This document shows, piece after piece, positions 33,088 through 42,612 of a stretch of DNA of 52,035 nucleotides; the first letter of the stretch is position 1, and each line of letters opens with the position of its first letter. This DNA is from an uncultured Pelagibacteraceae bacterium. GTDB lineage: Bacteria > Pseudomonadota > Alphaproteobacteria > Pelagibacterales > Pelagibacteraceae. The position numbers were made by a program, and so were the translations under genes. The DNA is taken from NCBI GenBank assembly GCA_902606105.1, contig CACLFK010000006.1:1-52035 (forward strand), given 5' to 3'. The notes under the pieces were generated by a model that made no database searches, was not told the DNA's origin, and saw nothing but the letters and a program-made list of their open reading frames with translations.

Positions 33088-33172
33088 AAGATTTAATGGA
33101 ATTAGTCGTTATTAGTTTTTTAGACTATTTTAAGGTTGAATTAAATAATTATAATTATAAAACCTTGCGAAC

Positions 33173-33262
33173 GGAGAGATGGCTGAGCGGTTGAAAGCAC
33201 CGGTCTTGAAAACCGGCAAAGGGGCAACTCTTTCCTGGGTTCGAATCCCAGTCTCTCCGCCA
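33173..33262 (+). tRNA. tRNA-Ser (UGA)
   Basis: A 90-nt class II tRNA with an encoded CCA. The acceptor is GGAGAGA with TCTCTCC, discriminator G. The anticodon stem CCGGT/ACCGG has loop CTTGAAA (anticodon UGA), and a long variable arm precedes the T arm TGGG-TTCGAAT-CCCA. It reads codons UCA and its relatives. It converges with sdhE, whose stop lies 4 nt away. Confidence 0.97.
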
Positions 33263-33266
33263 TTAT

Positions 33267-33524
33267 TTAATATTTAAAATTTTTAAAAAGTAAATTTACT
33301 TTATTATTCTCTATTTCAAAATCTGTTTTAGCTCCTGTATAGAAGTTGTATAAATTTGTGTCATCAATGTTTAGCAATTTTTCTAGATCAATTAAGTCTT
33401 CATTACCTAAATTATTAATATTTTTTTTGGTAAATGTACCCAAAAGTTTATCCATCTCTTTTGTGCCACGGTAATTAGATCTGTAAATAATTTTTTTTTT
33501 TAATTCATCTATGTTGATACTCAT
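33267..33524 (-). CDS. sdhE: FAD assembly factor SdhE
   Basis: An 85-residue protein of the SdhE/Sdh5 family, which helps attach FAD to the succinate dehydrogenase flavoprotein. The active motif RGxxE appears as RSNYRGTKEMD (residues 15-25), and LGNEDLIDLEKLLNIDD gives the helical bundle. It is divergent from recG, a frequent alphaproteobacterial pair. It has no visible Shine-Dalgarno. Confidence 0.9.
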   Translation of the reverse strand: MSINIDELKKKIIYRSNYRGTKEMDKLLGTFTKKNINNLGNEDLIDLEKLLNIDDTNLYNFYTGAKTDFEIENNKVNLLFKNFKY

Positions 33525-33545
33525 TATTAGAATATATTAATTTAA

Positions 33546-35597
33546 ATGGATATTAAAAGTAATTATAAATATTTATTGTCGGATTTAACAGCGTTAAAAG
33601 GCGTTGGTGTTAAAACAACAAATTTACTTAAAAAGAAAAATATTAATAATTTATTTGATCTTTTGTGGAAGCTTCCAAAATCTTATACAGATAGGAGTTT
33701 GTCCTCAAAAATAAACGGACTTAAAATTGGTGAGAATCAAACTGTTACGGTTACGCCTCAAAAGTACCTATTTCCTAGGATAAGAAACTTACCCAATAGA
33801 GTTATTTGTTCAGACGATACTGGAAATTTAGACTGTGTTTTTTTTAATAGCTATGAAGGATATGTAAAAAAAATTCTTCCTCTAGGTAAAGAAATTACCA
33901 TAAGTGGCAAAATAAGTTATTTTAAAAACAAATATCAATTAACAAACCCAAAATATATATCTGAGAACTCATCTCTAATAAAACAATTACATAATCAGTA
34001 TTCTTTAACAGAAGGGATATCTGAAAAAGTTTATAATAAAATTATTAATCAAATTATTAATAAATTACCTGTATTAGATGAGTGGCATTCTAATGAGATT
34101 ATAAAGAAATTTGGAAATTTGAGTTGGAATAATTCCATTGTAGAACTTCATAAACCAGAAAATATAGGTAAATATAAAGATAACTTCTATCAAAGACTGG
34201 CTTATGACGAAATATTTTCAACATTTTTAGTAAATTCTGAAATAAGAAAAAAAATAAAAAAAATTAAAAAAAAAGGAAAAAAAATTAATTTTAATTTACA
34301 AAATGATTTAATAAATAAATTAAGTTTTTCTCTTACGAATGATCAATTAAATTCACTCAAACAAATTAACAGAGATTTAAGTACATCCACAAAAATGTTT
34401 CGACTTTTACAGGGTGATGTAGGAAGTGGGAAAACAATTGTAGCACTTCTATCAGCATACAATACTATAAACTCAGGCTATCAAGTTGCTTTTATGGCAC
34501 CTACAGAAATATTAGCACGTCAACATTATAATTTAGCGAAAGAAATATTTCCTAATAACAAAAAAATAGAATTAATTTCTGGAAAATCTAATTATAAAAA
34601 TAAAAAAATAATTTTAGAGAAATTAAAAAATAGTAAAATAGATATTATTTTTGGTACTCATGCAATATTTCAAAAAAAAGTCAGCTATAAAAAACTTGGA
34701 TTAATTATTATCGATGAACAACATAAGTTTGGGGTTAATCAAAGAAAAAAACTATCTGATAAAGGTGGAGATGATTGTGACGTTTTATTAATGACTGCTA
34801 CGCCAATACCACGAACTTTAACCATGACAATGTATGGTGATATGGACTTATCAATAATAAAAGAAAAACCTAAATCTAGAAAACCAATAAAAACATATAG
34901 TAAATTAGAGAGTAAAATTGCTGATGTTCTTAAATTTATTAAAAAAGAAATAAATTCAGGTAACCAAATTTTTTGGGTATGCCCACTTATAGAAGAGTCT
35001 AAAAAATTAGATCATACATCCGCAGTTAATAAATTTGAATTTTTAAAGAAATTATTTCCAAATCAAGTTTTATTATTACATGGAAAAACTGAAATAGATG
35101 AAAAAGAGAAAATCTTAAATAATTTTCAAAAAAATAAATTTCAAATTCTAGTTTCAACAACTATTATTGAGGTTGGAATAGATTTTCCTAATGCAAATGT
35201 AATAATTATTGAAAATGCAAATAAGTTTGGTTTATCTCAACTTCATCAGCTAAGAGGTCGTGTTGGTCGTGGAGATAAAGAGTCGACATGTATATTAATG
35301 TTTAAATCAAATTTATCTGAAAATGCTAAAAAGAGAATTAACATATTAAAAAAAAGTAATGATGGATTTTTAATATCTGAGGAAGATATGAGAATTAGAG
35401 GTTTTGGCGACATACTTGGTTTTAAACAGAGTGGAATTAAGAATTTTAAGTTAGCTGACCCTATTCATAATAGTGATCTTTTTTTACTTGCTGAAAAAGA
35501 AATTAAAAGAATAGAAAATTCTAATGAAGATATTAAAAAATTTAAACCATTGATAAAACTTTATGATAGAGCAGACGTTATCAATGATATTGCTTAA
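33546..35597 (+). CDS. recG: ATP-dependent DNA helicase RecG
   Basis: A 683-residue superfamily 2 helicase that reverses stalled replication forks and branch-migrates Holliday junctions. An OB-fold wedge domain lies near residues 60-140 (LKIGENQTVTVTPQKYLF). Walker A is LLQGDVGSGKTIVALLSA, the DExH motif IIDEQHKFGVNQR, motif III LMTATPIPRTL and motif VI LHQLRGRVGRG. It is divergent from sdhE by 21 nt and converges on the DUF502 gene with a 4-nt overlap. Confidence 0.96.
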   Translation: MDIKSNYKYLLSDLTALKGVGVKTTNLLKKKNINNLFDLLWKLPKSYTDRSLSSKINGLKIGENQTVTVTPQKYLFPRIRNLPNRVICSDDTGNLDCVFFNSYEGYVKKILPLGKEITISGKISYFKNKYQLTNPKYISENSSLIKQLHNQYSLTEGISEKVYNKIINQIINKLPVLDEWHSNEIIKKFGNLSWNNSIVELHKPENIGKYKDNFYQRLAYDEIFSTFLVNSEIRKKIKKIKKKGKKINFNLQNDLINKLSFSLTNDQLNSLKQINRDLSTSTKMFRLLQGDVGSGKTIVALLSAYNTINSGYQVAFMAPTEILARQHYNLAKEIFPNNKKIELISGKSNYKNKKIILEKLKNSKIDIIFGTHAIFQKKVSYKKLGLIIIDEQHKFGVNQRKKLSDKGGDDCDVLLMTATPIPRTLTMTMYGDMDLSIIKEKPKSRKPIKTYSKLESKIADVLKFIKKEINSGNQIFWVCPLIEESKKLDHTSAVNKFEFLKKLFPNQVLLLHGKTEIDEKEKILNNFQKNKFQILVSTTIIEVGIDFPNANVIIIENANKFGLSQLHQLRGRVGRGDKESTCILMFKSNLSENAKKRINILKKSNDGFLISEEDMRIRGFGDILGFKQSGIKNFKLADPIHNSDLFLLAEKEIKRIENSNEDIKKFKPLIKLYDRADVINDIA

Positions 35598-36208
35598 GAT
35601 TTTGTAGAAGTTCCTGCAGATACTATAAATTTAGAAGCTTCTTCAAATGACATATTTAAATATATAACATCTTCTATTGGAAACATAAGTAAAAAACCAC
35701 TTGTTGGATTTGGTGTTGTAGGAACAAAAACATTAATAAGTTTTTTGTTAGTTTTTTGAGCCATCTCTCCAATATTTTCTTTAGTTGCAAAACCAACAGC
35801 CCAAACCCCTTTTCTCGGATATTCGATTAACACTACACTTTTTTGACTGTCATCTTTCTTGGAAAATGTTTCGGTCATTTGAACTATTGCCGAATAAACA
35901 GTTCTTAAAAAAGGAATTCTTTTAAACAGGTCGTCAATTAATTTTAAAATTCTTCTTCCAAAAAAAGAAAGTGACAACCCTCCAACAAAGGTGATAAAAA
36001 TAACTGAAATCAATATCTCAACACCAGGTATATTAAATGGTAAATAACTATTAGGATTAATATTTGTTGGTATTAAGTTTGAAGATATACCTATTAGTAT
36101 TTTACTAAGATATAATGTAAATCCAATGGGTATTAAAACAACCACACCTGTTATAAAATAATTTCTTAATGTTAGAGATATTGATTTTTTTGAATTTTTT
36201 TTAGCCAT
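35594..36208 (-). CDS. DUF502-family membrane protein
   Basis: A 204-residue inner-membrane protein with two membrane helices, at about 15-38 (FITGVVVLIPIGFTLYLS) and about 60-82 (GVEILISVIFITFVGGLSLS). A conserved cytoplasmic portion contains IPFLRTVYSAIVQMTETF and VFVPTTPNPTSGFLLMFP, the DUF502 signature. Its biochemical role is unknown. A 25-codon micro-ORF ends 3 nt before its start. Confidence 0.88.
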   Translation of the reverse strand: MAKKNSKKSISLTLRNYFITGVVVLIPIGFTLYLSKILIGISSNLIPTNINPNSYLPFNIPGVEILISVIFITFVGGLSLSFFGRRILKLIDDLFKRIPFLRTVYSAIVQMTETFSKKDDSQKSVVLIEYPRKGVWAVGFATKENIGEMAQKTNKKLINVFVPTTPNPTSGFLLMFPIEDVIYLNMSFEEASKFIVSAGTSTKS

Positions 36209-36211
36209 ATT

Positions 36212-36289
36212 TTAATTATAACTTGCGTAAATAACAAAAATAATTGCAATGATAAACAAAACAATTAAGATTTTATTATTAAGATTCAT
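36212..36289 (-). CDS. Possible membrane micro-protein of 25 residues
   Basis: ATG at 36289, TAA at 36214-36212, ending 3 nt before the DUF502 gene. The 25 codons read as a short basic N-terminus (MNLNNK) followed by one hydrophobic helix (ILIVLFIIAIIFVIYA). Single-helix peptides of this size are known regulators of membrane proteins, and coupling to DUF502 is possible. In AT-rich DNA such hydrophobic stretches can also occur by chance, and no Shine-Dalgarno is seen. Confidence 0.4.
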   Translation of the reverse strand: MNLNNKILIVLFIIAIIFVIYASYN

Positions 36290-36320
36290 AATATTTTAGT
36301 ATTATCAATTTTATACACTT

Positions 36321-37148
36321 ATGAATAGAAGAAAATTTTTATCCTATGTCGGTTGTAGTTGTTGTGGATATTTCTTACCGTCATGTACTACAGCACCAAT
36401 TACTGAGAGAAAACAATTAAAAATAGTTTCTGAAGCAAAGTTAAATGCTCAAGCAGCTCAAATCTATGAACAAATTAAAGAAAAAGAAAAAATGAGTGAT
36501 GATAAAAAAACACTTAGTGAAATTAAACAGATTGGGAGAAAAATGGAAGATTCTATATCTGAATATTTTGATCGAGCAGGTTTGAATGATCCTACTGCTA
36601 ATTTTGATTGGGAATATATTTTAATAGACAAAAAGAAAGTTAGAAATGCATGGTGTATGCCAGGTGGAAAGATTGCTGTATACACAGGTATTCTTGAAGC
36701 AACAAAAAATACTGATGGCTTAGCAGCAGTTATGGGTCATGAGATTGCACATGCTGTTGCAAAACATTCTGTTGAAAGAGCTAGTAGAGGAACTTTATTA
36801 AATGTAGGAACAAGAATAATCGATATTGCTTCAGGTGGAGTACTTTCTGATATAAATAGAACAACGGGTATGAATACTGTTGGTATGTTATCTCAATTGG
36901 GAATTTTAAATCCTTTTAATAGAAAACAAGAAAGTGAAGCAGACTATCTAGGTATGGTTTTCTCATCTTTATCTGGTTATGATATAAGAGAGACAGTTAA
37001 AATTTGGGAAAGAATGAAAAAACTGAATAAAGGAAAAGAACCACCTGAATTTATGAGTACTCATCCATCATCTGATAATAGAATTAAAGATCTAAACGAA
37101 AAAATGAATGATGTGATTTTAGACTACCCGCCTATAAAGACAACATAG
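36321..37148 (+). CDS. M48-family metallopeptidase, Tat-type lipoprotein
   Basis: A 275-residue zinc peptidase resembling Oma1/BepA/LoiP, which handle misfolded envelope proteins. The motif HEIAHAVAKH (140-149) gives the zinc histidines and catalytic glutamate, and ESEADYLG near residue 213 gives the third ligand. The N-terminus MNRRKFLSYVGCSCCGYF has a twin-arginine motif, and FLPSC (Cys22) is a possible lipobox, so it may be exported folded by Tat and lipidated. The Tat genes are at the end of this window. It is convergent with tRNA-Lys. Confidence 0.88.
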   Translation: MNRRKFLSYVGCSCCGYFLPSCTTAPITERKQLKIVSEAKLNAQAAQIYEQIKEKEKMSDDKKTLSEIKQIGRKMEDSISEYFDRAGLNDPTANFDWEYILIDKKKVRNAWCMPGGKIAVYTGILEATKNTDGLAAVMGHEIAHAVAKHSVERASRGTLLNVGTRIIDIASGGVLSDINRTTGMNTVGMLSQLGILNPFNRKQESEADYLGMVFSSLSGYDIRETVKIWERMKKLNKGKEPPEFMSTHPSSDNRIKDLNEKMNDVILDYPPIKTT

Positions 37149-37156
37149 ATGAATTA

Positions 37157-37232
<76 letters not shown>

Positions 37233-37256
37233 CCAATTTATTCAAACTGAATGGTT

Positions 37257-37286
37257 GTTATATATAGATTTATTTTATTTTTTCAA
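37257..37286 (-). promoter_or_regulatory. Candidate promoter of tRNA-Lys
   Basis: On the minus strand TTGAAA (37286-37281) is followed 18 nt later by TATAAC (37262-37257), or 16 nt later by TATATA. The tRNA begins about 25 nt downstream at 37232. A second TTGACA lies further upstream (about 37292-37287) at too long a spacing. Tentative motif match. Confidence 0.35.
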
Positions 37287-37315
37287 ATGTCAATTTAACC
37301 AAATATTAAATTCTA

Positions 37316-38428
37316 CTACAACTTATCAATGTATTTATCGTGAAATTTATCAAATGTGCCAGCCTCTATATTGTCTCTAATAGAAGACATCAATTCTTGA
37401 TAAAAGTTAATATTATGCAGTGTCAGTAGCATTGATGCTAGTATTTCATTTGTATTAAAAAGATGGTTTAAGTAATTTTTAGAATATTTATTCAAATTTA
37501 AATTATCACAATTAGAATCAAGTGGTGTATTATCATTTTGGTATTTATTATTTTTAATATTTATTCTTCCATCCCAGGTAAAAGCAAGGCCAGTCCTTCC
37601 AGACCTTGTAGGTAAAACACAATCAAACATATCAATACCACGTTTAACAGCTCCAAGAATATCAGATGGTGTACCTACACCCATTAAATAATGAGGTTTA
37701 TCATCTGGTAAATATTCTTTAACATAGTCTAAAACTTTAAACATTTCGGCTTGAGTTTCACCAACAGCTAGTCCTCCTAGGGCATAACCATCAAAATCTA
37801 TATTAATTAATTCATTTAGTGACTTAATTCTTAAATCCTTAAATAATCCTCCTTGAACAATACCAAATAAAGCTTTGTGTGGATTTTTTCCAAAAGACTT
37901 TTTCGATCTTTCAGCCCAATATAAAGAAAGATCCATAGAATTTTTTATTAAATTATAATCGTTTGTTTTTCTTGGACATTCATCCATAATCATGACGACA
38001 TCTGAATTTAAACCTAATTGAATTCTTATACTTTCTTCTGGGCTTAAATAAAATTTTTTACCGTCTATGTGTGAGTTAAAGATTGCCCCTTTTTCACGAT
38101 CTATTTTATTTAGTTTTGAAAGTGACATTACTTGAAATCCACCAGAGTCTGTTAAAATTGGTAAATCACAGTTCATAAATTCATGTAACCCACCAGCAGA
38201 TTGAATTCGATCTACACCAGGTCTTATCATTAGGTGATAAGTGTTAGATAGAATTATTTGAGAACCAGTTTTTTTTATATCCTCAATTGTGCATGCTTTT
38301 ACAGTGGCCTGCGTGCCAACTGGCATAAAGGCTGGAGTATTTATGTTTCCACGATGTGTTTCTATAACACCTAATCTAGCAAATTTATCTTTTTTTAAAA
38401 CTTTAAAGGCAAAATTTTTTAATGCCAT
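37316..38428 (-). CDS. tgt: tRNA-guanine transglycosylase (queuosine), altered zinc site
   Basis: A 370-residue TIM-barrel enzyme that swaps guanine 34 of tRNAs with GUN anticodons for preQ1. The catalytic aspartates lie in LTDSGGFQVMSL and MFDCVLPTRSGRTG, with FGIVQGG and YALGGLAVGE between. The zinc motif CxCxxC...H is changed: Cys307 and His338 remain, with the same spacing as in the E. coli enzyme, but positions 309 and 312 are Asn and Leu. The gene is last in the ssb-gyrA-coaD-ppi-tgt run, 8 nt after ppi. Confidence 0.94.
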   Translation of the reverse strand: MALKNFAFKVLKKDKFARLGVIETHRGNINTPAFMPVGTQATVKACTIEDIKKTGSQIILSNTYHLMIRPGVDRIQSAGGLHEFMNCDLPILTDSGGFQVMSLSKLNKIDREKGAIFNSHIDGKKFYLSPEESIRIQLGLNSDVVMIMDECPRKTNDYNLIKNSMDLSLYWAERSKKSFGKNPHKALFGIVQGGLFKDLRIKSLNELINIDFDGYALGGLAVGETQAEMFKVLDYVKEYLPDDKPHYLMGVGTPSDILGAVKRGIDMFDCVLPTRSGRTGLAFTWDGRINIKNNKYQNDNTPLDSNCDNLNLNKYSKNYLNHLFNTNEILASMLLTLHNINFYQELMSSIRDNIEAGTFDKFHDKYIDKL

Positions 38429-38436
38429 TAAATAGA

Positions 38437-38997
38437 TTACAGTGGTTTAAAGCTTATTATCTTATCAGGATCTGTTACAGATCCGTTATTACTTTCATCT
38501 CCTCTTTTAATTTTGTCTACCAAATCCATTCCCTCTAATACTTTACCAAAAACAGTATACTGTCTGTCTAAAAAAGGTGCTGCTTTAAAACATATAAAAA
38601 ACTGACTATTTGCGCTATTTGGATCTGAAGATCTCGCCATCGATAAAGTTCCTCTATCATGTGGTAAACTACTAAATTCTTGCTTCAAATCTGGTAAGTC
38701 GGATCCTCCCATTCCTGCTCTTCTTAAATCGAAGTCTTTTGACTCTGAATTACCAAATTTTACATCACCAGTCTGGGCCATAAAGCCATCAATTACTCTA
38801 TGAAAAACAACGTTATCGTATTTACCGTCATTTGCTAATTCTTTTATTCTCTTCACATGATTTGGTGCCACATCTTGAAATAACTCTATTTTTACATCCC
38901 CATCTTTTAATTTTAAAATCATTATATTCTCCTCAGCTATTGATTGATTGGTAATAAAAAAAAATAAAATTAATAAATTAATTAAAATTTTATTCAT
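38437..38997 (-). CDS. Cyclophilin-type peptidyl-prolyl cis-trans isomerase with signal peptide and internal start
   Basis: A 186-residue cyclophilin that speeds proline isomerisation in folding proteins. The active-site blocks VVFHRVIDGFMAQTGD, ANSQFFICFKAAPFLD and YTVFGKVLEGMD are intact. The first 21 residues (ending SIA) form a Sec signal peptide, so the full product should be periplasmic. A perfect GAGGAG lies 6 nt before an in-frame ATG at 38922, which would yield a 161-residue cytoplasmic form beginning MILKLKDG. The 5' end overlaps the coaD stop by 8 nt. Confidence 0.93.
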   Translation of the reverse strand: MNKILINLLILFFFITNQSIAEENIMILKLKDGDVKIELFQDVAPNHVKRIKELANDGKYDNVVFHRVIDGFMAQTGDVKFGNSESKDFDLRRAGMGGSDLPDLKQEFSSLPHDRGTLSMARSSDPNSANSQFFICFKAAPFLDRQYTVFGKVLEGMDLVDKIKRGDESNNGSVTDPDKIISFKPL

Positions 38998-39484
38998 ATT
39001 TTTCTTTTAAAGATTTGATAGTACTTTTGGTAGTAAATTTTTTAATATCACCATTTAGTTTAACAATCTCTTTGACAAATCTGGAAGAGATAATTTGATT
39101 TTCAACGTCTGACATTAAAAAAATAGTTTCTATATTCTGATTTAATTTTCTATTCATACCAGCTAATTGGAATTCATACTCGAAATCAGACACAGCTCTT
39201 AATCCCCTAAGAATAATATTTGATTTATATTTTTTACATAAATCAGTAGTCAATGAGCTAAATGATACTACTGAAATTTTTTTTTTATTAAGTTTTAGAT
39301 CCTTAAATAAAGCTTTATTGACTATTTCTATTCTCTCCTCAGAGCTAAATAGATAATTTTTACTACTAACATTTGATACACCAACAACAATATTATCAAA
39401 TAATTTCAAGGCTTTTTTTATTACGTCTATGTGCCCATAAGTAATTGGATCAAATGTGCCAGGGTATATAGGTATTTTACTCAT
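38990..39484 (-). CDS. coaD: Phosphopantetheine adenylyltransferase
   Basis: A 164-residue hexameric enzyme that joins 4'-phosphopantetheine and ATP to dephospho-CoA. The nucleotidyltransferase HxGH motif is in YPGTFDPITYGHIDVI; LRGLRAVSDFEYEFQLAGMNRKL and the ISSRFVKEIVKLNGD end are typical. It starts 4 nt after gyrA and overlaps ppi by 8 nt. Confidence 0.95.
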   Translation of the reverse strand: MSKIPIYPGTFDPITYGHIDVIKKALKLFDNIVVGVSNVSSKNYLFSSEERIEIVNKALFKDLKLNKKKISVVSFSSLTTDLCKKYKSNIILRGLRAVSDFEYEFQLAGMNRKLNQNIETIFLMSDVENQIISSRFVKEIVKLNGDIKKFTTKSTIKSLKEKYE

Positions 39485-39488
39485 AAAA

Positions 39489-42068
39489 TTAAATCAAGTT
39501 ATCATCTATTTTAATTGCAGATACAACTTTTTCTTCACCTGATAGTTTAATAATTCTAACTCCTTGTGTATTTCTTCCAGCTGTTCTTATTTCTTTAACA
39601 GCAACTCTTATAACTCTACCTTTGTTAGTTGATATCAATATTTCATCACCCTCACAAACAGGGAATGATGATGTAATGTTTCCATTTCTTAGCGAATTAA
39701 CTATTCCAATAATTCCTTTACCTCCACGGTTTGTAACTCTGTAATCAAAATGAGAGGTTTTTTTACCAAATCCATTTTCACTTATGGATAAAACGAATTT
39801 CTCTTTTGCATTTAATTCTGATTTTTCATCTTTAGATTTTTTTCCATTTTTCTTAATTTTATCGCTATCAATAACTGATAAAGAAACTATTTGATCATTT
39901 TCTGCAAGTTCTATTCCCTTTATACCTTTTGATGATCTTCCTTTAAAGACTCGCAACTTTTTTGCCTCAAATCTTATACATTTACCAAATTTTGTACTTA
40001 AAATTACATCTTGATCGTCTTTACAAATTTTAACCCCTACTATCTTATCATTACTATCTAATTTCATTGCAATTTTTCCAGATGCATTAATCGATGAAAA
40101 GTCATCCAAACTATTCTTTCTAACTTTTCCTAAAGCTGTAGCAAAAATTATTTGATAGTTATTAGAATCCGTTTCGTCTTCTGGCATTGGCATAATAGAA
40201 CTAATTGCCTGATGACTTTTTAAAGGTAAAATATTAAACAAAGATTTTCCTTTTGATGTGGATGATCCTTCAGGTATTTTCCAGGCTTTTACTTTATAGA
40301 CCAATCCTTCTGTTGAAAAAAACAAAACAGAAGTATGTGTGTTTACAGATAATGTTTGTATAACAGAATCTTGATCTCTTGTTGTAATTCCAGATTTACC
40401 TTTACCACCTCTTTTTTGCTTTTTAACACCATCTAAATAACCTCTTTTAATGTAACCTTGTAATGTAACTGTAATGATTACAGATTGTTTTTGAATTGTT
40501 TCCTCAATATCATAATTTAAAACTGCATCAATAATTTTAGTTCTTCTTGGTACAGCAAATTTTTCTTTGATATTTTTAAGTTCTTCACTGATAACTTTTA
40601 ATAATTCTTTTTTTGAAGATATAATTTTTTTAAATTTAGCAATTAATTCAGCTAGTTTTTTTATTTCAACTTCAACCTCATTTATCCCAAGTGCTGTTAA
40701 TTTTTGAAGTCTTAGCTCTAAAATAGCTAGAACTTGTGGCTCGGATAATGAATATAAGTTTTTACTTTTTTTGCCTTCAACTAATGATATTAATTTTTGT
40801 GATTTATTAATCTTCCACTTAGTTTTTAATATAGATCCTTTAGCATCATCTGGTGTTTTTGAAGATCTGATTATTTTGATAATTTTATCTAAATTTTCTA
40901 CAGAAACTGATAAACCAATTAAAATTTGAGCTCGTTCTTCTGCCTTTTGTAAGTCAAATTTAGTTTTTTTAATTACAACATCTTCTCTAAAAGATAAAAA
41001 ATTTGATAAGAAATCTTTAAGTGTACAAGTTTTGGGTTTACCCTCAACGATAGCTAGAGTATTAAATCCAAAAGAACTCTCTATCTGAGTATTTTTATAA
41101 AGTTGTCTTTTAATTGTTTCAGGCTCTACACCATTTCTTAAATCAATAGCGACTCTTATTCCTTCTCTATTAGACTCGTCTCTTATATCTTTTATTCCCT
41201 CAATTTTTTTTTCTCTTACCAACTGAGCAATTCTTTCATTTAAAACTGATTTGTTTACTTGATAAGGTATTGAGGTAATTACTAATCTTTCACGTCCATT
41301 CTTTTGCTGTTCTATTGAAACTTCACCTCTAATTTTAAAAGAGCCTCTTCCATTGTTATAACCTTGTTTAATAATATCCTTTCCTATAATTAAACCTCCT
41401 GTTGGAAAATCTGGTCCTGGAATATGTTTCATTAATTCTTTAATTTTAATATCTTTGTCACTTATAAGAGCTAAAGTTCCATCTATTATTTCACCTAAAT
41501 TATGTGGAGGAATACTAGTTGCCATGCCAACAGCAATTCCTCCTGCGCCATTTACTAATAAATTCGGAAATTGGGCAGGTAAAACGCTTGGCTCTTTTTC
41601 TGTTTCATCATAATTGCTCTTAAAAGAAATTGTATTTTTTTCGATATCATCAATTAAAAATTGTGAAACTTTTGACAAACGCGTCTCGGTATATCTCATA
41701 GCTGCAGCTGGATCGCCATCAATTGAACCGAAGTTTCCTTGACCTTGCACCAAAGGTAAGCTCATTGAAAAATCTTGTACCATTCTAACTAGAGCGTCAT
41801 AAACAGATTGATCTCCATGAGGATGGTACTTACCAATGACATCCCCAACTATTCTTGCTGACTTTCTAAACTGTTTTGACCAATCATAACCCCCTTTGTA
41901 CATCGCATATAAAATTCTACGGTGAACAGGTTTGAGTCCATCTCTAATATCTGGTAGAGCACGACTTACTATTACACTCATTGCATAAGAAAGATATGAT
42001 GAGCTCATCTCATCATGCATTGAGATTAGTTTAATATTATTATCTTTTGTCTCTTCAGATTTTTGCAT
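39489..42068 (-). CDS. gyrA: DNA gyrase subunit A
   Basis: An 859-residue type II topoisomerase subunit that breaks and rejoins DNA to add negative supercoils. The catalytic tyrosine is in [12 protein letters not shown] (about residue 126), and the QRDR segment [18 protein letters not shown] is intact. The C-terminal beta-pinwheel contains a GyrA box, [11 protein letters not shown] lysine- and glutamate-rich insert is present near residue 770. It follows ssb by 5 nt. Confidence 0.97.
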   Translation of the reverse strand: MQKSEETKDNNIKLISMHDEMSSSYLSYAMSVIVSRALPDIRDGLKPVHRRILYAMYKGGYDWSKQFRKSARIVGDVIGKYHPHGDQSVYDALVRMVQDFSMSLPLVQGQGNFGSIDGDPAAAMRYTETRLSKVSQFLIDDIEKNTISFKSNYDETEKEPSVLPAQFPNLLVNGAGGIAVGMATSIPPHNLGEIIDGTLALISDKDIKIKELMKHIPGPDFPTGGLIIGKDIIKQGYNNGRGSFKIRGEVSIEQQKNGRERLVITSIPYQVNKSVLNERIAQLVREKKIEGIKDIRDESNREGIRVAIDLRNGVEPETIKRQLYKNTQIESSFGFNTLAIVEGKPKTCTLKDFLSNFLSFREDVVIKKTKFDLQKAEERAQILIGLSVSVENLDKIIKIIRSSKTPDDAKGSILKTKWKINKSQKLISLVEGKKSKNLYSLSEPQVLAILELRLQKLTALGINEVEVEIKKLAELIAKFKKIISSKKELLKVISEELKNIKEKFAVPRRTKIIDAVLNYDIEETIQKQSVIITVTLQGYIKRGYLDGVKKQKRGGKGKSGITTRDQDSVIQTLSVNTHTSVLFFSTEGLVYKVKAWKIPEGSSTSKGKSLFNILPLKSHQAISSIMPMPEDETDSNNYQIIFATALGKVRKNSLDDFSSINASGKIAMKLDSNDKIVGVKICKDDQDVILSTKFGKCIRFEAKKLRVFKGRSSKGIKGIELAENDQIVSLSVIDSDKIKKNGKKSKDEKSELNAKEKFVLSISENGFGKKTSHFDYRVTNRGGKGIIGIVNSLRNGNITSSFPVCEGDEILISTNKGRVIRVAVKEIRTAGRNTQGVRIIKLSGEEKVVSAIKIDDNLI

Positions 42069-42073
42069 AGAAA

Positions 42074-42523
42074 CTAAAAGGGAATTTCATCATCCATATC
42101 GTTAGATATTTGAGAAGAGTCCTCTATATTATTTTGTAGATTAGGATCATTTTGAATGCCACCCCCATTACCACCACCTAGCATTGTTAATGACGAATTA
42201 TATCCTTGAATAATAACTTCTGTAGAATATTTATCTTGACCTGATTGTTCATCTTTCCATTTTCTCGTTGTTATTTGACCCTCTACATAAATTTGAGCAC
42301 CTTTCTTGAGATATTGTTGAACAACATTTACAAGACCCTCATTAAATACAACTATACGGTGCCACTCAGTTTTTTCTTTTTTTTCTCCCGTATTTTTGTC
42401 TTTCCAAGATTGACTTGTTGCAAGGCTTAATCTTGCTACACTCTTGCCATTTACCATTTGTTTGATTTCTGGATCTGCGCCCAAACGACCAATTAATAAC
42501 ACTTTATTTAAACTTCCAGCCAT
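42074..42523 (-). CDS. ssb: Single-stranded DNA-binding protein
   Basis: A 149-residue OB-fold protein that coats single-stranded DNA. It starts [19 protein letters not shown], has the core [12 protein letters not shown], and ends with the acidic tip DMDDEIPF that recruits repair and replication proteins. The glycine- and asparagine-rich linker lies between. It is divergent from uvrA across 89 nt, the conserved ssb-uvrA pairing of proteobacteria, and is followed by gyrA. Confidence 0.97.
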   Translation of the reverse strand: MAGSLNKVLLIGRLGADPEIKQMVNGKSVARLSLATSQSWKDKNTGEKKEKTEWHRIVVFNEGLVNVVQQYLKKGAQIYVEGQITTRKWKDEQSGQDKYSTEVIIQGYNSSLTMLGGGNGGGIQNDPNLQNNIEDSSQISNDMDDEIPF

Positions 42524-42612
42524 AATATTTTTATATTTGTTTATTTAATTAATTAGATTTATACCACAATTCTTCTGAATATTAATTTTATTAATTCAAA
42601 GCAACAAAAATT

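Noticed and set aside
42524-42612. LexA box between ssb and uvrA
   Set aside because: No GAAC-N7-GAAC or GTTC-N7-GTTC repeat is present; GAAT/ATTC here is only a weak AT palindrome.
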